A DNA stretch of 64,000 nt, from positions 1,116,001 through 1,180,000 of the forward strand of contig NZ_JABMLF010000001.1 of NCBI RefSeq assembly GCF_013205055.1. The letters are read 5' to 3'. This document shows, piece after piece, positions 54,637 through 63,289 of this stretch. The translations under genes and the position numbers were made by a program. Position 1 is the stretch's first letter, and each line of letters opens with the position of its first letter. The notes beneath the pieces are model-generated. The model ran no database searches, had not been told where the DNA came from, and saw nothing but the letters and a program-made list of their open reading frames with translations. Source of the DNA: Rathayibacter sp. VKM Ac-2856 (GTDB lineage Bacteria > Actinomycetota > Actinomycetes > Actinomycetales > Microbacteriaceae).

Positions 54637-55524
54637 GTGCACCCCCCCGCCGCGCTGAGGGCCGACGGGCCCCCGTCGTCGCTGCGGACCTACCGCTACG
54701 TCCGCGTCTCGTTGGTGGCCGCCGTCCTGCTCCTCGCCGTGGGAGTGACGTGGCACCTGGTCGCGGTCGGCCCGCTGCGCTCGATCAGCGCCGCCTACTA
54801 CACGCCCGTCCGCTCGCTCTTCGTCGGCGCGCTCTTCCTCGTCGCGCTCGGCCTCGTCGTGCTCGCCGGGCGGAGCGTCCGCCGCGCTCTGCTCGTGGTC
54901 GCCGGGTTCACCGCCCCCGTCATCGCCCTGGTGCCCGCGCCGATCCCCTCCGACGAGCTGGAGCTGCTGACGCGCACCGGCTGCCTCGACGGCGCCGTCC
55001 GCTGCAACGTCCCCGGCAGCGGGGACGAGATCGCCGTCGGGATGCTCGCTTACCTCGTCGTCGCCGCCGCGATCCTGGTGGCCTCGCTCGCGTTCCTCGC
55101 CCACGACCGCGCGCTCGATCGCGGCGCACGGTGGCGGGCCGCCGGTACCGGTGCGCTGCTCGCCGGACTGGCCGCCTTCTCGACCACCCCGGCCTTCGCC
55201 GAAGTCGCCCACTACGCCGCCGCCGCGCTCTTCTTCCTGCTCAGCGCCGTCGTCGCCGGCATCCACGCCCACGCCGTCCGCTCCCAGGGCGTCCGCGGGC
55301 CGGGCTCACCCCGCGGCTACGCGATCGCCTACTCCGCGCTCGCCGTCCTCCTCGCCGCGGTCGACGCCGCCGCCGTCGTCCTGCTGCTGACCGGCCGCGC
55401 CTCCGCGCTCCTCGGCGAGCAGTGGCTCCTCATCGTCGAGGCCGTCGCCCTCGCCCTCTTCACCGCCTTCTGGATCCTGCAGACCGCCGAGAACTGGCGC
55501 GACCCGGACCCGACGGCCCGCTGA
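54637..55524 (+). CDS. DUF998-like integral membrane protein
   Basis: 295 residues with eight predicted helices, starting VSLVAAVLLLAVGVTWHLVAVG. AAYYTPVRSLFVGALFLVALGLVVLAGRS, then a loop with two Cys (TGCLDGAVRCNV), is like other actinobacterial DUF998-type proteins. Function unknown. GTG start at 54637, 4 bases after the PPOX stop, so probably cotranscribed. It ends at the border of the low-GC region. Confidence 0.75.
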   Translation: MHPPAALRADGPPSSLRTYRYVRVSLVAAVLLLAVGVTWHLVAVGPLRSISAAYYTPVRSLFVGALFLVALGLVVLAGRSVRRALLVVAGFTAPVIALVPAPIPSDELELLTRTGCLDGAVRCNVPGSGDEIAVGMLAYLVVAAAILVASLAFLAHDRALDRGARWRAAGTGALLAGLAAFSTTPAFAEVAHYAAAALFFLLSAVVAGIHAHAVRSQGVRGPGSPRGYAIAYSALAVLLAAVDAAAVVLLLTGRASALLGEQWLLIVEAVALALFTAFWILQTAENWRDPDPTAR

Positions 55525-56485
55525 GTCGGTCGCCGAACTCGTACATATGGCTGACCAAACGCAATTGGGCAGTCAGTAGGCCTGCCCTCCGCGGCGTGTC
55601 GATGCCGTTGCCGCGTCTAGACGAGAAGCCTCCGCACCCCAGGGCCCGCGGGCAAGCGCTGCAGAGGCCAGAACGAGCCGGTGGGGAACAGCATTCCACT
55701 GGTGCACTCCAATCATTGGGTGCACACCCAGACGCAGCGAGGACGACAAGGGCAATCAGGCCCAAAACTCAGGCGATCGCAAGACGGACGGCGCTCTCGA
55801 ACAAACGCCACACGACACGCGCCAGTTCGAGCATGTCGCCCTGGAGCACGAAGGCTCCTTCGACTCGGCGAAGGAACCAACGGCTGCTCTGAGCGCGACG
55901 CCCATCGCTGCCGCGCTGAAGACGGCGCTAAGAAATGTCTCGGCGCGGACCACCTCATGCCCTCCGGATGCTCACCGTTGCGGGGTTGCATACTGCCATC
56001 GATAGACTCGCCGCAACCGCGTTGAACAGGGAGAACCGCGCGGGCGACTAGATAATCCGGGGGACCATTGCCAATATTTGTTGTTTCCCGCAGCGCACCC
56101 GATCATCACGCCGACGCCACCCAAGGGGAACGAAAGCCGAAGTTCACGGCGCGCCTTAACCCGCTCCAAGCGTTGTCTCGCGCTGAGCGCGAGGATCGGG
56201 GCTGGAGGCAGTGCATCCGGCAGCAACAGTTGCACCGCCGGTCCGATTCTGGAGATGTAATTTTCGCCGACCAGTGCGGGCGCTGTGGGCACCTGGGCGA
56301 GGTGAGCCCGCTCGTGCGCTTGACTTCTCCGTCGACGAACACCGTTACTGCCACCCCGCTGGAAACACACAAAACTTGGTCGACGACGTGCAGAAAAAGG
56401 CTGCCCCCTCCGTGTCTCGCGGTCTCTCTTGCAGTACCGTCGATCCCGTCGTCGCATTTAAGCAACACTCAGAGTGGAGAGCACG
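55525..56485. other. Gene-poor, lower-GC segment
   Basis: 960 bases whose base composition drops visibly compared with both sides (runs such as ACATATGGCTGACCAAACGC and CCAATATTTGTTGTTTCCC). No open frame has a family, a convincing start or consistent codon use. A minus-strand frame near 55765 begins like a lipoprotein signal (VVLAASGC) but has no good start and dissolves after about 30 residues. This looks like degraded foreign DNA leading into the DUF900 gene. Confidence 0.6.
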
Positions 56486-58216
56486 ATGCCCGTAAATGAC
56501 GATGAGTACAGCAAGGATTCGGTCAGAAGCTGGCTCGACGATTTCACCATCCGCGAGGATGCCGCGTCTGAAAGTGACGTCGTCGCGGCGGCGCGCGAGG
56601 TAATGGTTTACCTGCGTCGCGCGGTCCATCGCCCGCGAGCGTCCCTGACGAAGCTTGCGGTGACCATTGTTACCTTCGACGTCTTTAATCGCCTCAATCG
56701 AGGAGTCGCAGTCGCTGACTCTCGCCGGACTTCTGCTGCTGCGCTCGCAGTATTAGGCATTGTTACTAGGGGTTTCAGCTCAGCAGAAGGAGACCCCGAT
56801 AGCGATCAAACAATAATCCTGCGCGAATGTAAAGCTCACATTGAGAAATCGATTGGAGATGATTCAAGTTGGCGAGAGGTTTGGTCTGAGGCAACTCGCC
56901 TGGGAGGCATCATCGGGTTTGAGTTCGCCGCCGAGACCCGCCGAGGTTCACGATTGTGGACGCAACTGGCGCTACTTGCCAGCCAAGAGACCAAGCTGCT
57001 TCTTGAGAAGGTACCTGAAGAAGCAATTCAAGAAATTCGCAATGCCGAAACAAGCTTCCGCAAAACGCCCACCTCCACGATCATTGGTGCGTTTTCCGAT
57101 CCTCGTCCCGGCGATTTTGAATTGATCGATGACGGCAAGCACAAGTCACCAATCTTCACCTCCGAACTGGATCCGCTCGATACGAGCGACCTGACTACCC
57201 TGCAACATCAGCTCAACCCTTCCGCAGCAAAGCGTTTAAACGTGTGGTTTGGCACCAATCGAAAGCCTCTTCGAACCAAAGACTCACAAAGCGATTTCAC
57301 AAATACGCTCTCGCACACAACTTCTTATGGAGTTTGCGCCGTCAATATCCCACGACCCGAAATGCCAGTGGGCGGAATACTTGGACCGTATTTTTCAACG
57401 TGGTTTCGCATCGGATCAGAACGTGGAGCACCGCGCTTGGCGGCGGTGCGCAGATTCGACGATAGGCAAAGCTTCATCGACGCATTCGACGGCCAGGTGA
57501 GCGCCACGCCGGATGAACGATCCTGCCTCGTTTTCGTCCACGGATTTAACACTTCTTTCAAGCAAGCGGCGGTAGCAACAGCGCAGATCTCCTGGGCGAT
57601 CAAGCATCAAGGCCCTACTGCGATGTTCAGCTGGGCCTCGCGCGGGAACGTATTGAACTATAGCACCGATGAAAAAACGATCGATAAAAGTCGAGAGAAT
57701 TTGGTTGAGTTCCTTGAGACTTTGAGAACTTGTGCGAGTATCGAAAAGATCGATCTAATCGTTCATTCATTAGGCAATCGACTGGTACTACGCGCGTTCT
57801 CCGATTGGTTCAGTATAAAGAAGCCCACCTCGCCTCCCTTGCGAAATCTTTACCTTGGAGCACCAGACGTCGCAGTAGAAGAGTTTTTTGAGGGTGCACC
57901 GGTTTATAAAGCGGCTGCAGAAAAAATCACGATGTACGGATCGAACGCGGACACGGCCCTATTAGTATCCAGCGCCATGCACCGGGGAACTCTACGAGCT
58001 GGGCAGACGCCTCCTGGCAAAACGGTCGTCGGGATTGACACCATCGAGACCAGCCATGTCGATCGATCGCCAGCTCGACACTCCTCGGTTATACATGAGG
58101 GCACCGTAAGATCTGACATCTATTACATCCAAGCAGGCGAATACGACCCAGCAGCTCGCCCGAACCTTAACCAAGCGTTTTCTACCTACTCCCCGGACTA
58201 CTGGCGCTTCGGTTAG
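56486..58216 (+). CDS. DUF900-type alpha/beta hydrolase with novel N-terminus, foreign-looking
   Basis: 576 residues. The C-terminal part (about 255-560) is a DUF900 hydrolase: VWFGTNRKPL, CLVFVHGFNTSFKQA, MFSWASRG, and the nucleophile elbow VHSLGNRLVL (Ser in HSLG). The first 240 residues have no family I recognise, are mainly helical, and include a hydrophobic RRTSAAALAVLGIV stretch. Codons such as TTA, AGA, ATA and GTA are common, unlike any neighbour. Start ATG at 56486 with GGAGAG upstream. Alone on a low-GC island; a defence or effector role is possible but unproven. Confidence 0.8.
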   Translation: MPVNDDEYSKDSVRSWLDDFTIREDAASESDVVAAAREVMVYLRRAVHRPRASLTKLAVTIVTFDVFNRLNRGVAVADSRRTSAAALAVLGIVTRGFSSAEGDPDSDQTIILRECKAHIEKSIGDDSSWREVWSEATRLGGIIGFEFAAETRRGSRLWTQLALLASQETKLLLEKVPEEAIQEIRNAETSFRKTPTSTIIGAFSDPRPGDFELIDDGKHKSPIFTSELDPLDTSDLTTLQHQLNPSAAKRLNVWFGTNRKPLRTKDSQSDFTNTLSHTTSYGVCAVNIPRPEMPVGGILGPYFSTWFRIGSERGAPRLAAVRRFDDRQSFIDAFDGQVSATPDERSCLVFVHGFNTSFKQAAVATAQISWAIKHQGPTAMFSWASRGNVLNYSTDEKTIDKSRENLVEFLETLRTCASIEKIDLIVHSLGNRLVLRAFSDWFSIKKPTSPPLRNLYLGAPDVAVEEFFEGAPVYKAAAEKITMYGSNADTALLVSSAMHRGTLRAGQTPPGKTVVGIDTIETSHVDRSPARHSSVIHEGTVRSDIYYIQAGEYDPAARPNLNQAFSTYSPDYWRFG

Positions 58217-58410
58217 ATCTTTATCAATTAAGGTCAAAGCAGGAGTAACGAGATAACCAGGGGTAGTCGAGGAAGGTAGACACGCTGGCGCATTCCACCG
58301 CTGTTGGTCAGTGGACAATCCATTTTCGGCCGACTCGACTTCCGACGGCTCCATAGAAACCATGGATTCTCGCGCTGCCCCGCGATCGTCTCTTTCTCCA
58401 TTCGCGACGG

Positions 58411-58662
58411 TCAGCGCCCGGGCTCAGAATCGGCGAACTCCGACGCCCGTGGACCGCTGGATGCGGGGTCTCCACTAGCGGGAACAGGGCCGACCGGCGG
58501 GGGTGACGGGCTCGCGCACGCGGCCAGCACGACGGTCACCACCGCGCCCGTCAGCAGGAGCGACGTGCGCCGGGCAGCCCCCGCCCCTCGGCGAGAAGGT
58601 GCTGCGGTGGTCCTCGAGGCAGCGGAGCACCGCGGAGCCCTCTGCGCGAGACGGCGGATCAC
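58411..58662 (-). CDS. Small hypothetical lipoprotein
   Basis: 83 residues. A basic N-terminal region (GAGAARRTS) leads to a hydrophobic stretch LLLTGAVVTVVLAAC with lipobox LAAC, then a Pro/Ser-rich tail. The GTG start overlaps the stop of the upstream membrane-protein gene (GTGA), suggesting coupling. A real start nearer the signal peptide is possible, as the first 30 residues are not typical. High GC, so outside the foreign segment. Confidence 0.5.
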   Translation of the reverse strand: MIRRLAQRAPRCSAASRTTAAPSRRGAGAARRTSLLLTGAVVTVVLAACASPSPPPVGPVPASGDPASSGPRASEFADSEPGR

Positions 58663-59021
58663 TCGTCACCGACCCGCTCGAACTGCGCACGGACGTACCG
58701 GGGACGGAGAAGCTCGCGCCATGCCCAGCCGAACCAGGAGACCTCCGGGTCCGGAATCAGCGACGACCAGACGGTGGCGGCGTACGCCGTCGAGCCGAGG
58801 ATCGCAGCGGCGCGGGCGAGCACGGCGTCACCGAGGGCGGACGCGTGCAGAGCGACCGCCCCGATGATCACGGCGAGGAGGGCGACGCCCGCGACGAGAG
58901 AGCCTGCGCGGCGTCTCGGTGCACGACCTCGTCCGAGCAGGAGACCCGCGGCGAGTCCCCCGACGAGAGCTGCCCTCGTCACCACGTCCTCATCTGCCGT
59001 CCGCGGCGGCAGCGGACGCAT
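58659..59021 (-). CDS. Hypothetical membrane protein
   Basis: About 120 residues with two or three hydrophobic stretches (AALVGGLAAGLLLG, AGSLVAGVALLAVIIGAVAL, AAAILGSTAYAATVW) and a polar C-terminus (FGWAWRELLRPRYVRAQFERV). Start uncertain: ATG at 59021 or GTG near 58985. The frame stays open back through the tRNA gene, where it spells the well-known tRNA artefact peptide; that part is not coding. Confidence 0.5.
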   Translation of the reverse strand: MRPLPPRTADEDVVTRAALVGGLAAGLLLGRGRAPRRRAGSLVAGVALLAVIIGAVALHASALGDAVLARAAAILGSTAYAATVWSSLIPDPEVSWFGWAWRELLRPRYVRAQFERVGDE

Positions 59022-59272
59022 CGACGACCGGCACCGATGCCGTACCGGGAGCGGTGCCGGCGCCGCGAGTCCGATCGAGCGCTCTCGACGCGCGATGCGG
59101 ATCGCGAAGGTCTTCCTGGGACTGCATGCTGCGACCTCCTCGAGGCCGCCCGGGTGAAGGCCCTCGAGGATCATCAATACCAGTATTGGGCAGATCGCAC
59201 GGCCCTGGCGCGTGACGCCCGCGTCCACGCCGCGGGACCGCTCCCCTCGGGCGATCCCGCCCGGAAACGCAG

Positions 59273-59298
59273 AAGGCCCGCTCTTTCGAGCGGGCCTT
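59273..59298. terminator. tRNA-Ala terminator
   Basis: AAGGCCCGCTC-TTTC-GAGCGGGCCTT: a perfect 11-bp stem with a tetraloop, 7 bases past the 3' end of the minus-strand tRNA gene. On the transcribed strand the stem is followed by TCTGCG. Confidence 0.85.
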
Positions 59299-59305
59299 CC
59301 GATGG

Positions 59306-59381
59306 TGGTGGATCCGAGGGGATTCGAACCCCTGACCTCTTCATTGCGAACGAAGCGCGCTACCAACTGCGCCACGGACCC
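59306..59381 (-). tRNA. tRNA-Ala (anticodon CGC)
   Basis: 76 bases including an encoded CCA. Acceptor arm GGGTCCG / CGGATCC, D arm GCGC-AGTTGGTA-GCGC, anticodon arm CTTCG-TTCGCAA-TGAAG with anticodon CGC reading GCG alanine codons, and T arm AGGGG-TTCGAAT-CCCCT. All four arms pair; one G-T pair in the acceptor and one at the base of the anticodon stem. No repeat of its 3' end was found near the low-GC island, so I do not call it an integration site. Confidence 0.95.
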
Positions 59382-59452
59382 GTGCCTTTCGAGCCGTCAC
59401 CGGCCCGAACAACTCGTCCACACTAGCACGTGGCCGAGGGGCGGAAGACCGC

Positions 59453-60421
59453 TCAGGCTCCGCGGCGGCGCTGGAGCGCCTGGTCGAGGTCGATCGCGTC
59501 GACGCCCTCGACGACGCCCATCGCGGCGAAGCGCGAGGACGGTCGCGGCGCCTCGGGGACGGGGACCGGGCCGGTCGCGCGCGGCGAGCGGATCGGTGCT
59601 ACCTCGGGGGCGGAGGCGGCGGCGCGCTGGGCGATCTCGGCGTCCGCGGCGGCGGCGCGGAGGCGCTCGACTGCGTCGATCGAGGCCATGGCGCTCGCGG
59701 CGACCGTGCCGCGGGACAGGTACAGCGGCTTCGGCAGCGGCTGCGGCGTCCAGCGCGACTCCTCCTCGGCAGCGGCCTCCTCCTCGGGGGACGCCTCCTC
59801 CTCGGCCAGCTCGGCCTCGAAGACCTCGGCGCGGCGGCGGGCCACCTCGGCGGTGCTGGTCGAGACGGTCGCGGGAGCGGCGCTCTTCCGACGTCCCGGA
59901 GCGAGCATGATCAGGATGCCCAGCCCGGCGGCGAGCACCAGCACGCCGACCAGCGGCACCACGCCGGCGCCGCCGAGTGGCAGCATGACCAGCCCGACGA
60001 GGGCGACGACCAGGCCGATCAGTACCGTCAGAGCCGCGCCGCGGCGCCAGCGCATCACGCCGGGCGCCGTCCGGGTGCTCTGCCGCGTGCTCGCGGCCGC
60101 CCGCCGCAGCGCTTCGCGCGCCGCCTTCTCCGCCTGTGCCAGCTCCATCGCCTGTGCCTTCTCTTCGGCTCGTTGTCGGGTCTCGGTCGCCCGGAGGGTG
60201 CGCTGCTGCAGCGCGACCTCGCGGGCCGTCGCCTCCGCACGCACGTGCTCGGGCACCTCGGCGGTCTCGGCGAGGATCCGCAGGGTCTGCTGGAGCCTCA
60301 CCGCGTTGCGCTCGGTCGCGTAGAACGACCGCCGGCGCATCCACGCGGGGATGAGGTAGGCGACCCACAGAACGGCGGCGAGCGCCCAGACGACGCCCCC
60401 GCCCAGCCAGTCGCTACTCAT
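59453..60421 (-). CDS. Divisome-associated membrane protein SepX/GlpR-like
   Basis: 322 residues. N-terminal helix (GGGVVWALAAVLWVAYLIPAW), then RRRSFYATERNAVRLQQTLRIL, a long charged coiled-coil (about 55-105), two helices near 125-170 and a disordered acidic, Pro-rich C-terminus. This layout and position beside RimJ and galU match the actinobacterial SepX/GlpR proteins linked to cell division. The ATG at 60421 lies 7 bases after TAGCGT. Confidence 0.75.
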   Translation of the reverse strand: MSSDWLGGGVVWALAAVLWVAYLIPAWMRRRSFYATERNAVRLQQTLRILAETAEVPEHVRAEATAREVALQQRTLRATETRQRAEEKAQAMELAQAEKAAREALRRAAASTRQSTRTAPGVMRWRRGAALTVLIGLVVALVGLVMLPLGGAGVVPLVGVLVLAAGLGILIMLAPGRRKSAAPATVSTSTAEVARRRAEVFEAELAEEEASPEEEAAAEEESRWTPQPLPKPLYLSRGTVAASAMASIDAVERLRAAAADAEIAQRAAASAPEVAPIRSPRATGPVPVPEAPRPSSRFAAMGVVEGVDAIDLDQALQRRRGA

Positions 60422-60460
60422 GCGACCAACGCTAGGAGCACGGGGCGCTCCCTTCCGTCA

Positions 60461-61186
60461 TTACGGGTAGGTGTGTCCGTGCGGATCGCGGATCAATCGG
60501 CTCCCCGTCGGGGGGACACCGGCGCCGTCGGGAGGCCCGGAGAGGCCGGATCGGTGGGAGGCGCGCTGGTCGGCGTCGGTGGGCACGCCGACGTCGGACG
60601 GCACCTGGCCCTCGAGATAGCGGCGCAGGACGCCGCGCGGCACCTCCTCCGCCACCAGGGCGAAGCAGAAGTGGTCGCGCCAGTCGCCGTTGATGTGGAT
60701 GAAGCGGCGGCGCAGGCCCTCGTAGCGGAAGCCGAGCTTCTCGACCACGCGCAGGCTCGGGCGGTTCTCGGGGCGGATGCAGATCTCGATCCGGTGGAGT
60801 CCCAGGTCGAAGAAGGCGTGATCGGTCGCGAGGGCGACGGAGATCGGCGTGATGCCGCGGCCGGCGTAGCGCTCGGAGACCCAGTACCCGATCGAGCCGG
60901 AGGAGAGCGAGCCGTAGCCGATGTTGGAGATGTTGAGCTGACCGGCGAGCTCGCCGTCCCAGTCGATCAGGAACGGGACGCCGCCGCCGGCGCGCGCGTT
61001 CTGCTGCAGTGACCGGATGCTGGCGCGGACGTCGAAGGCGGCGCCGCCGCGGGGGTCGGACGCCTCCCACTGCCGCAGCCAGGCGCGGTTGGCGATCAGC
61101 TCCCGCTCGAGAGGGCGGGCGTCCCGGACCCTGATCGGGCGGATGGTGACACGACCCTCGGTGAGCGTCGGGATCGGCAGCGGCAT
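60461..61186 (-). CDS. rimJ: GNAT acetyltransferase (RimJ-like)
   Basis: 241 residues. RVTIRPIRVRDARPLERE opens the domain; the acetyl-CoA loop is ERYAGRGITPISVALATD, and RIEICIRPENRPSLRVVEKLGFRYEG is the RimJ/RimL signature. Acetylates an N-terminal amine, probably of a ribosomal protein (inferred). The last 60 residues are Pro/Gly-rich and not conserved. Start ATG at 61186 exactly 6 bases after TAGGGT. Confidence 0.87.
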   Translation of the reverse strand: MPLPIPTLTEGRVTIRPIRVRDARPLERELIANRAWLRQWEASDPRGGAAFDVRASIRSLQQNARAGGGVPFLIDWDGELAGQLNISNIGYGSLSSGSIGYWVSERYAGRGITPISVALATDHAFFDLGLHRIEICIRPENRPSLRVVEKLGFRYEGLRRRFIHINGDWRDHFCFALVAEEVPRGVLRRYLEGQVPSDVGVPTDADQRASHRSGLSGPPDGAGVPPTGSRLIRDPHGHTYP

Positions 61187-61279
61187 GTGCTGACCCTACT
61201 GCGCGCCCGGAGCCGTCGAAGGGGGTGGACCCGGGCGGCGGAACGCGGCAGGGGGCGCGCCCGCGACCGGCACCGTCAC

Positions 61280-61386
61280 CATGCTGGTCGAGTAGCGCCG
61301 CAGGCGCGTATCGAGACCCACGCGCACCGAGCTCCGGCGAGGGTGGATCTCGATACGTCCGCTGCGCGGACTACTCGATCAGCATG
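61280..61386. repeat. Dispersed palindromic element, complete copy
   Basis: CATGCTGGTCGAGTAGCGCC-GCA-GGCGCGTATCGAGACCCACG, spacer, GTGGATCTCGATACG, CCGC-TGC-GCGG, ACTACTCGATCAGCATG. The gap from the RimJ-like gene to galU (61187-61600) holds two such copies and no gene. Confidence 0.9.
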
Positions 61387-61432
61387 GAGAAGAGGTGCGG
61401 AGTATGCGATCAGCATGGAGAGGCCGGTCGCC

Positions 61433-61539
61433 CATGCTGGTCGAGTAGCGCCGCAGGCGCGTATCGAGACCCACGCGCACCGAGTTCGGGCGACGGTGGA
61501 TCTCGATACGTCCGCTGCGCGGACTGCTCGATCAGCATG
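61433..61539. repeat. Dispersed palindromic element, complete copy
   Basis: Nearly identical to 61280-61386, including the spacer (GCGCACCGAGTTCGGGCGA versus GCGCACCGAGCTCCGGCGA); together a 153-base direct repeat. A stray GATCAGCATG remnant lies between them at about 61409. Confidence 0.9.
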
Positions 61540-61600
61540 AGGGGGGCGCGGATCGCCGGGTCGACGGCCCCGCAGGGCAGGAGCAAGCGCGACCCGCGGC

Positions 61601-62491
61601 TCAGAGGCCCGCGACGAAGTCCTTCAGCCAGGGCTTGAGGTCGGAGCCGAGGTCCTCACGGTCGGAGGCGAGCTGCACGATGGCCTTGATGTAGTCGAGC
61701 TTGTCGCCGGTGTCGTAGCGGCGGCCGCGGAAGACGACGCCGTAGACGCCGCCGAACTCGGCCGGGTCCTGCGCCATGCGCTCGAGGGCGTCGGTCAGCT
61801 GGATCTCGCCGCCCTTGCCGGGCTCGGTGTGCTCGAGCACGCCGAAGACGTCGGGCTTCAGGACGTAGCGGCCGATGATCGCGAGGTTCGAGGGCGCGTC
61901 CTCCTTGGAGGGCTTCTCGACGAGGCCGGTGATGCGCACCACGTCGTCCTCGTCGGTCGTCTCGACCGCGGCGCAGCCATAGAGGTGGATCTGGTCGGGG
62001 TCGACCTCGAGGAGGGCGACGACCGTGGTGTCGCGCTGCTCCGCGACCTCGATCATGCGGGTCAGCAGCGGGTCGCGCGCGTCGATCAGGTCGTCGCCGA
62101 GGAGGACGGCGAACGGCTCGTCGCCGACGTGGCGCTGGGCCCGCGAGACGGCGTGGCCGAGGCCCTTCGGCTCGCCCTGGCGGACGAAGTGCACGTCGGC
62201 GAGGTCGCTCGCGTACTGCACGTGGGCGAGCTTGGCGTCGTCCAGCTTCTTGGCGAGGTTCTGCTCGAGCTCGGGGACCGAGTCGAAGTGGTTGGCCAGC
62301 GCGTTCTTGTTGCGCCCGATGATGACCAGGACGTCCTGGAGACCGGCGTCGGCCGCCTCCTCCACCACGTACTGGATCGCCGGCTTGTCGACGACCGGCA
62401 GCATCTCCTTGGGGATGGCCTTGGTCGCCGGCAGGAAGCGGGTGCCGAGACCGGCGGCGGGGATGACGGCTTTGCGGATACGAGTGCCCAT
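61601..62491 (-). CDS. galU: UTP--glucose-1-phosphate uridylyltransferase
   Basis: 296 residues. Makes UDP-glucose. KAVIPAAGLGTRFLPATKAIPKEMLPVVDKPAIQYVVEEA is the complete nucleotidyltransferase signature; FAVLLGDDLID, GLVEKPSKEDAPSNLAIIGRYVL and GEIQLTDAL follow. ATG at 62491; TAGTAT lies 8 bases upstream, suggesting a very short leader. Divergent from 5-FCL, the standard actinobacterial arrangement. Confidence 0.96.
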   Translation of the reverse strand: MGTRIRKAVIPAAGLGTRFLPATKAIPKEMLPVVDKPAIQYVVEEAADAGLQDVLVIIGRNKNALANHFDSVPELEQNLAKKLDDAKLAHVQYASDLADVHFVRQGEPKGLGHAVSRAQRHVGDEPFAVLLGDDLIDARDPLLTRMIEVAEQRDTTVVALLEVDPDQIHLYGCAAVETTDEDDVVRITGLVEKPSKEDAPSNLAIIGRYVLKPDVFGVLEHTEPGKGGEIQLTDALERMAQDPAEFGGVYGVVFRGRRYDTGDKLDYIKAIVQLASDREDLGSDLKPWLKDFVAGL

Positions 62492-62652
62492 GGGGCGCCA
62501 TACTAGCGGCGGCCGTGGTCCGGCACGTTTCGGCCCTGACAGGGGCTTGCCAAGCGTGCACCGCACGCGGGAGTGCGGGTTGCGGGAGGACTCCTCAGCA
62601 CGGCGATCGGGCCCGGGGAGGCCGCGGGACACCCCCGATCTAGACTGTGGCC

Positions 62653-63237
62653 ATGCCAGCCGACATCAGCCACGAGAAGCGGGCGCTGCGGGCCGAGCTC
62701 CGTGAGCGCCGACGCACGCAGACCGCGACGGCCCGCGAGCAGGCCACCCTCCACCTCACCCAGCACCTCGTCGACCTCGCGACCCGCCTCGGCGTGCGAT
62801 CGATCGCCTGCTACCTCTCCGCACCGGACGAGCCGAGCACCCGCCCCTTCCTCGGCTGGGCCGAGAGCCGCGGCATCCGCGTCCTCTTCCCCATCTCCCG
62901 CCAGGACGGCCTGCTCGACTGGGCGGTCGGCGACGGCCACACCGAGACGCAGGGGCTGTTCGGCATGCCGGAGCCCGTCGGTCAGCTGCTCGGCCCGATC
63001 GCCATCAACGACGTCGACCTGATCATCGTCCCGGCCGCCACCGTCGACCGCTCGGGCATGCGGATGGGCTGGGGCCGCGGCTACTTCGACAAGACGCTCG
63101 GCTCGATGGAGAAGTGCCCGCCGGTGTACGCCGTGATCTTCGACAGCGAGTTCGTCGACCACGTGCCGAGCGAGGTGCACGACCAGGCGGTCGACGGCGT
63201 CGTCACCCCGTCCGGCGTCGTCGACATCGGCCGCTGA
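62653..63237 (+). CDS. 5-formyltetrahydrofolate cyclo-ligase
   Basis: 194 residues. Converts 5-formyl-THF to 5,10-methenyl-THF with ATP. KRALRAELRERRRTQT, IACYLSAPDEPST, LIIVPAATVDRSGMRMGWGRGYFDKTL (the conserved GxGxGYYD-type motif) and VYAVIFDSEFVDHVPSEVHDQAVDGVVTP are present. The ATG at 62653 follows TAGACT by 6 bases (leaderless); a GTG two codons upstream would lie within that spacer. Confidence 0.94.
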   Translation: MPADISHEKRALRAELRERRRTQTATAREQATLHLTQHLVDLATRLGVRSIACYLSAPDEPSTRPFLGWAESRGIRVLFPISRQDGLLDWAVGDGHTETQGLFGMPEPVGQLLGPIAINDVDLIIVPAATVDRSGMRMGWGRGYFDKTLGSMEKCPPVYAVIFDSEFVDHVPSEVHDQAVDGVVTPSGVVDIGR

Positions 63238-63289
63238 GCCGCTCCCCTCTTCCCCTCCCCCTCGCCACCACCCCGCCTCAGGAGCACCA

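Noticed and set aside
55460..55765. Minus-strand frame starting like a lipoprotein (VVLAASGC) at the edge of the low-GC segment
   Set aside because: Only a TTG start directly after a stop, no ribosome binding site, no family after the first 20 residues, and it runs antisense into the DUF998-like gene. At most a remnant.
55681..56025. 114-residue plus-strand frame in the low-GC segment
   Set aside because: Composition of the translation (many Arg, Ser, Cys with no hydrophobic core) is random-like and no start signal is present.
59022..59375. Upstream extension of the membrane protein frame beginning with MAQLVARFVRNEE
   Set aside because: This is the familiar translation of a tRNA gene region; it overlaps tRNA-Ala and its terminator, so it is not coding.
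59306..59381. tRNA-Ala as the integration site of the low-GC island
   Set aside because: The island ends about 900 bases away, with high-GC genes in between, and I found no second copy of the tRNA 3' end near 55.5 kb. No integrase is present.
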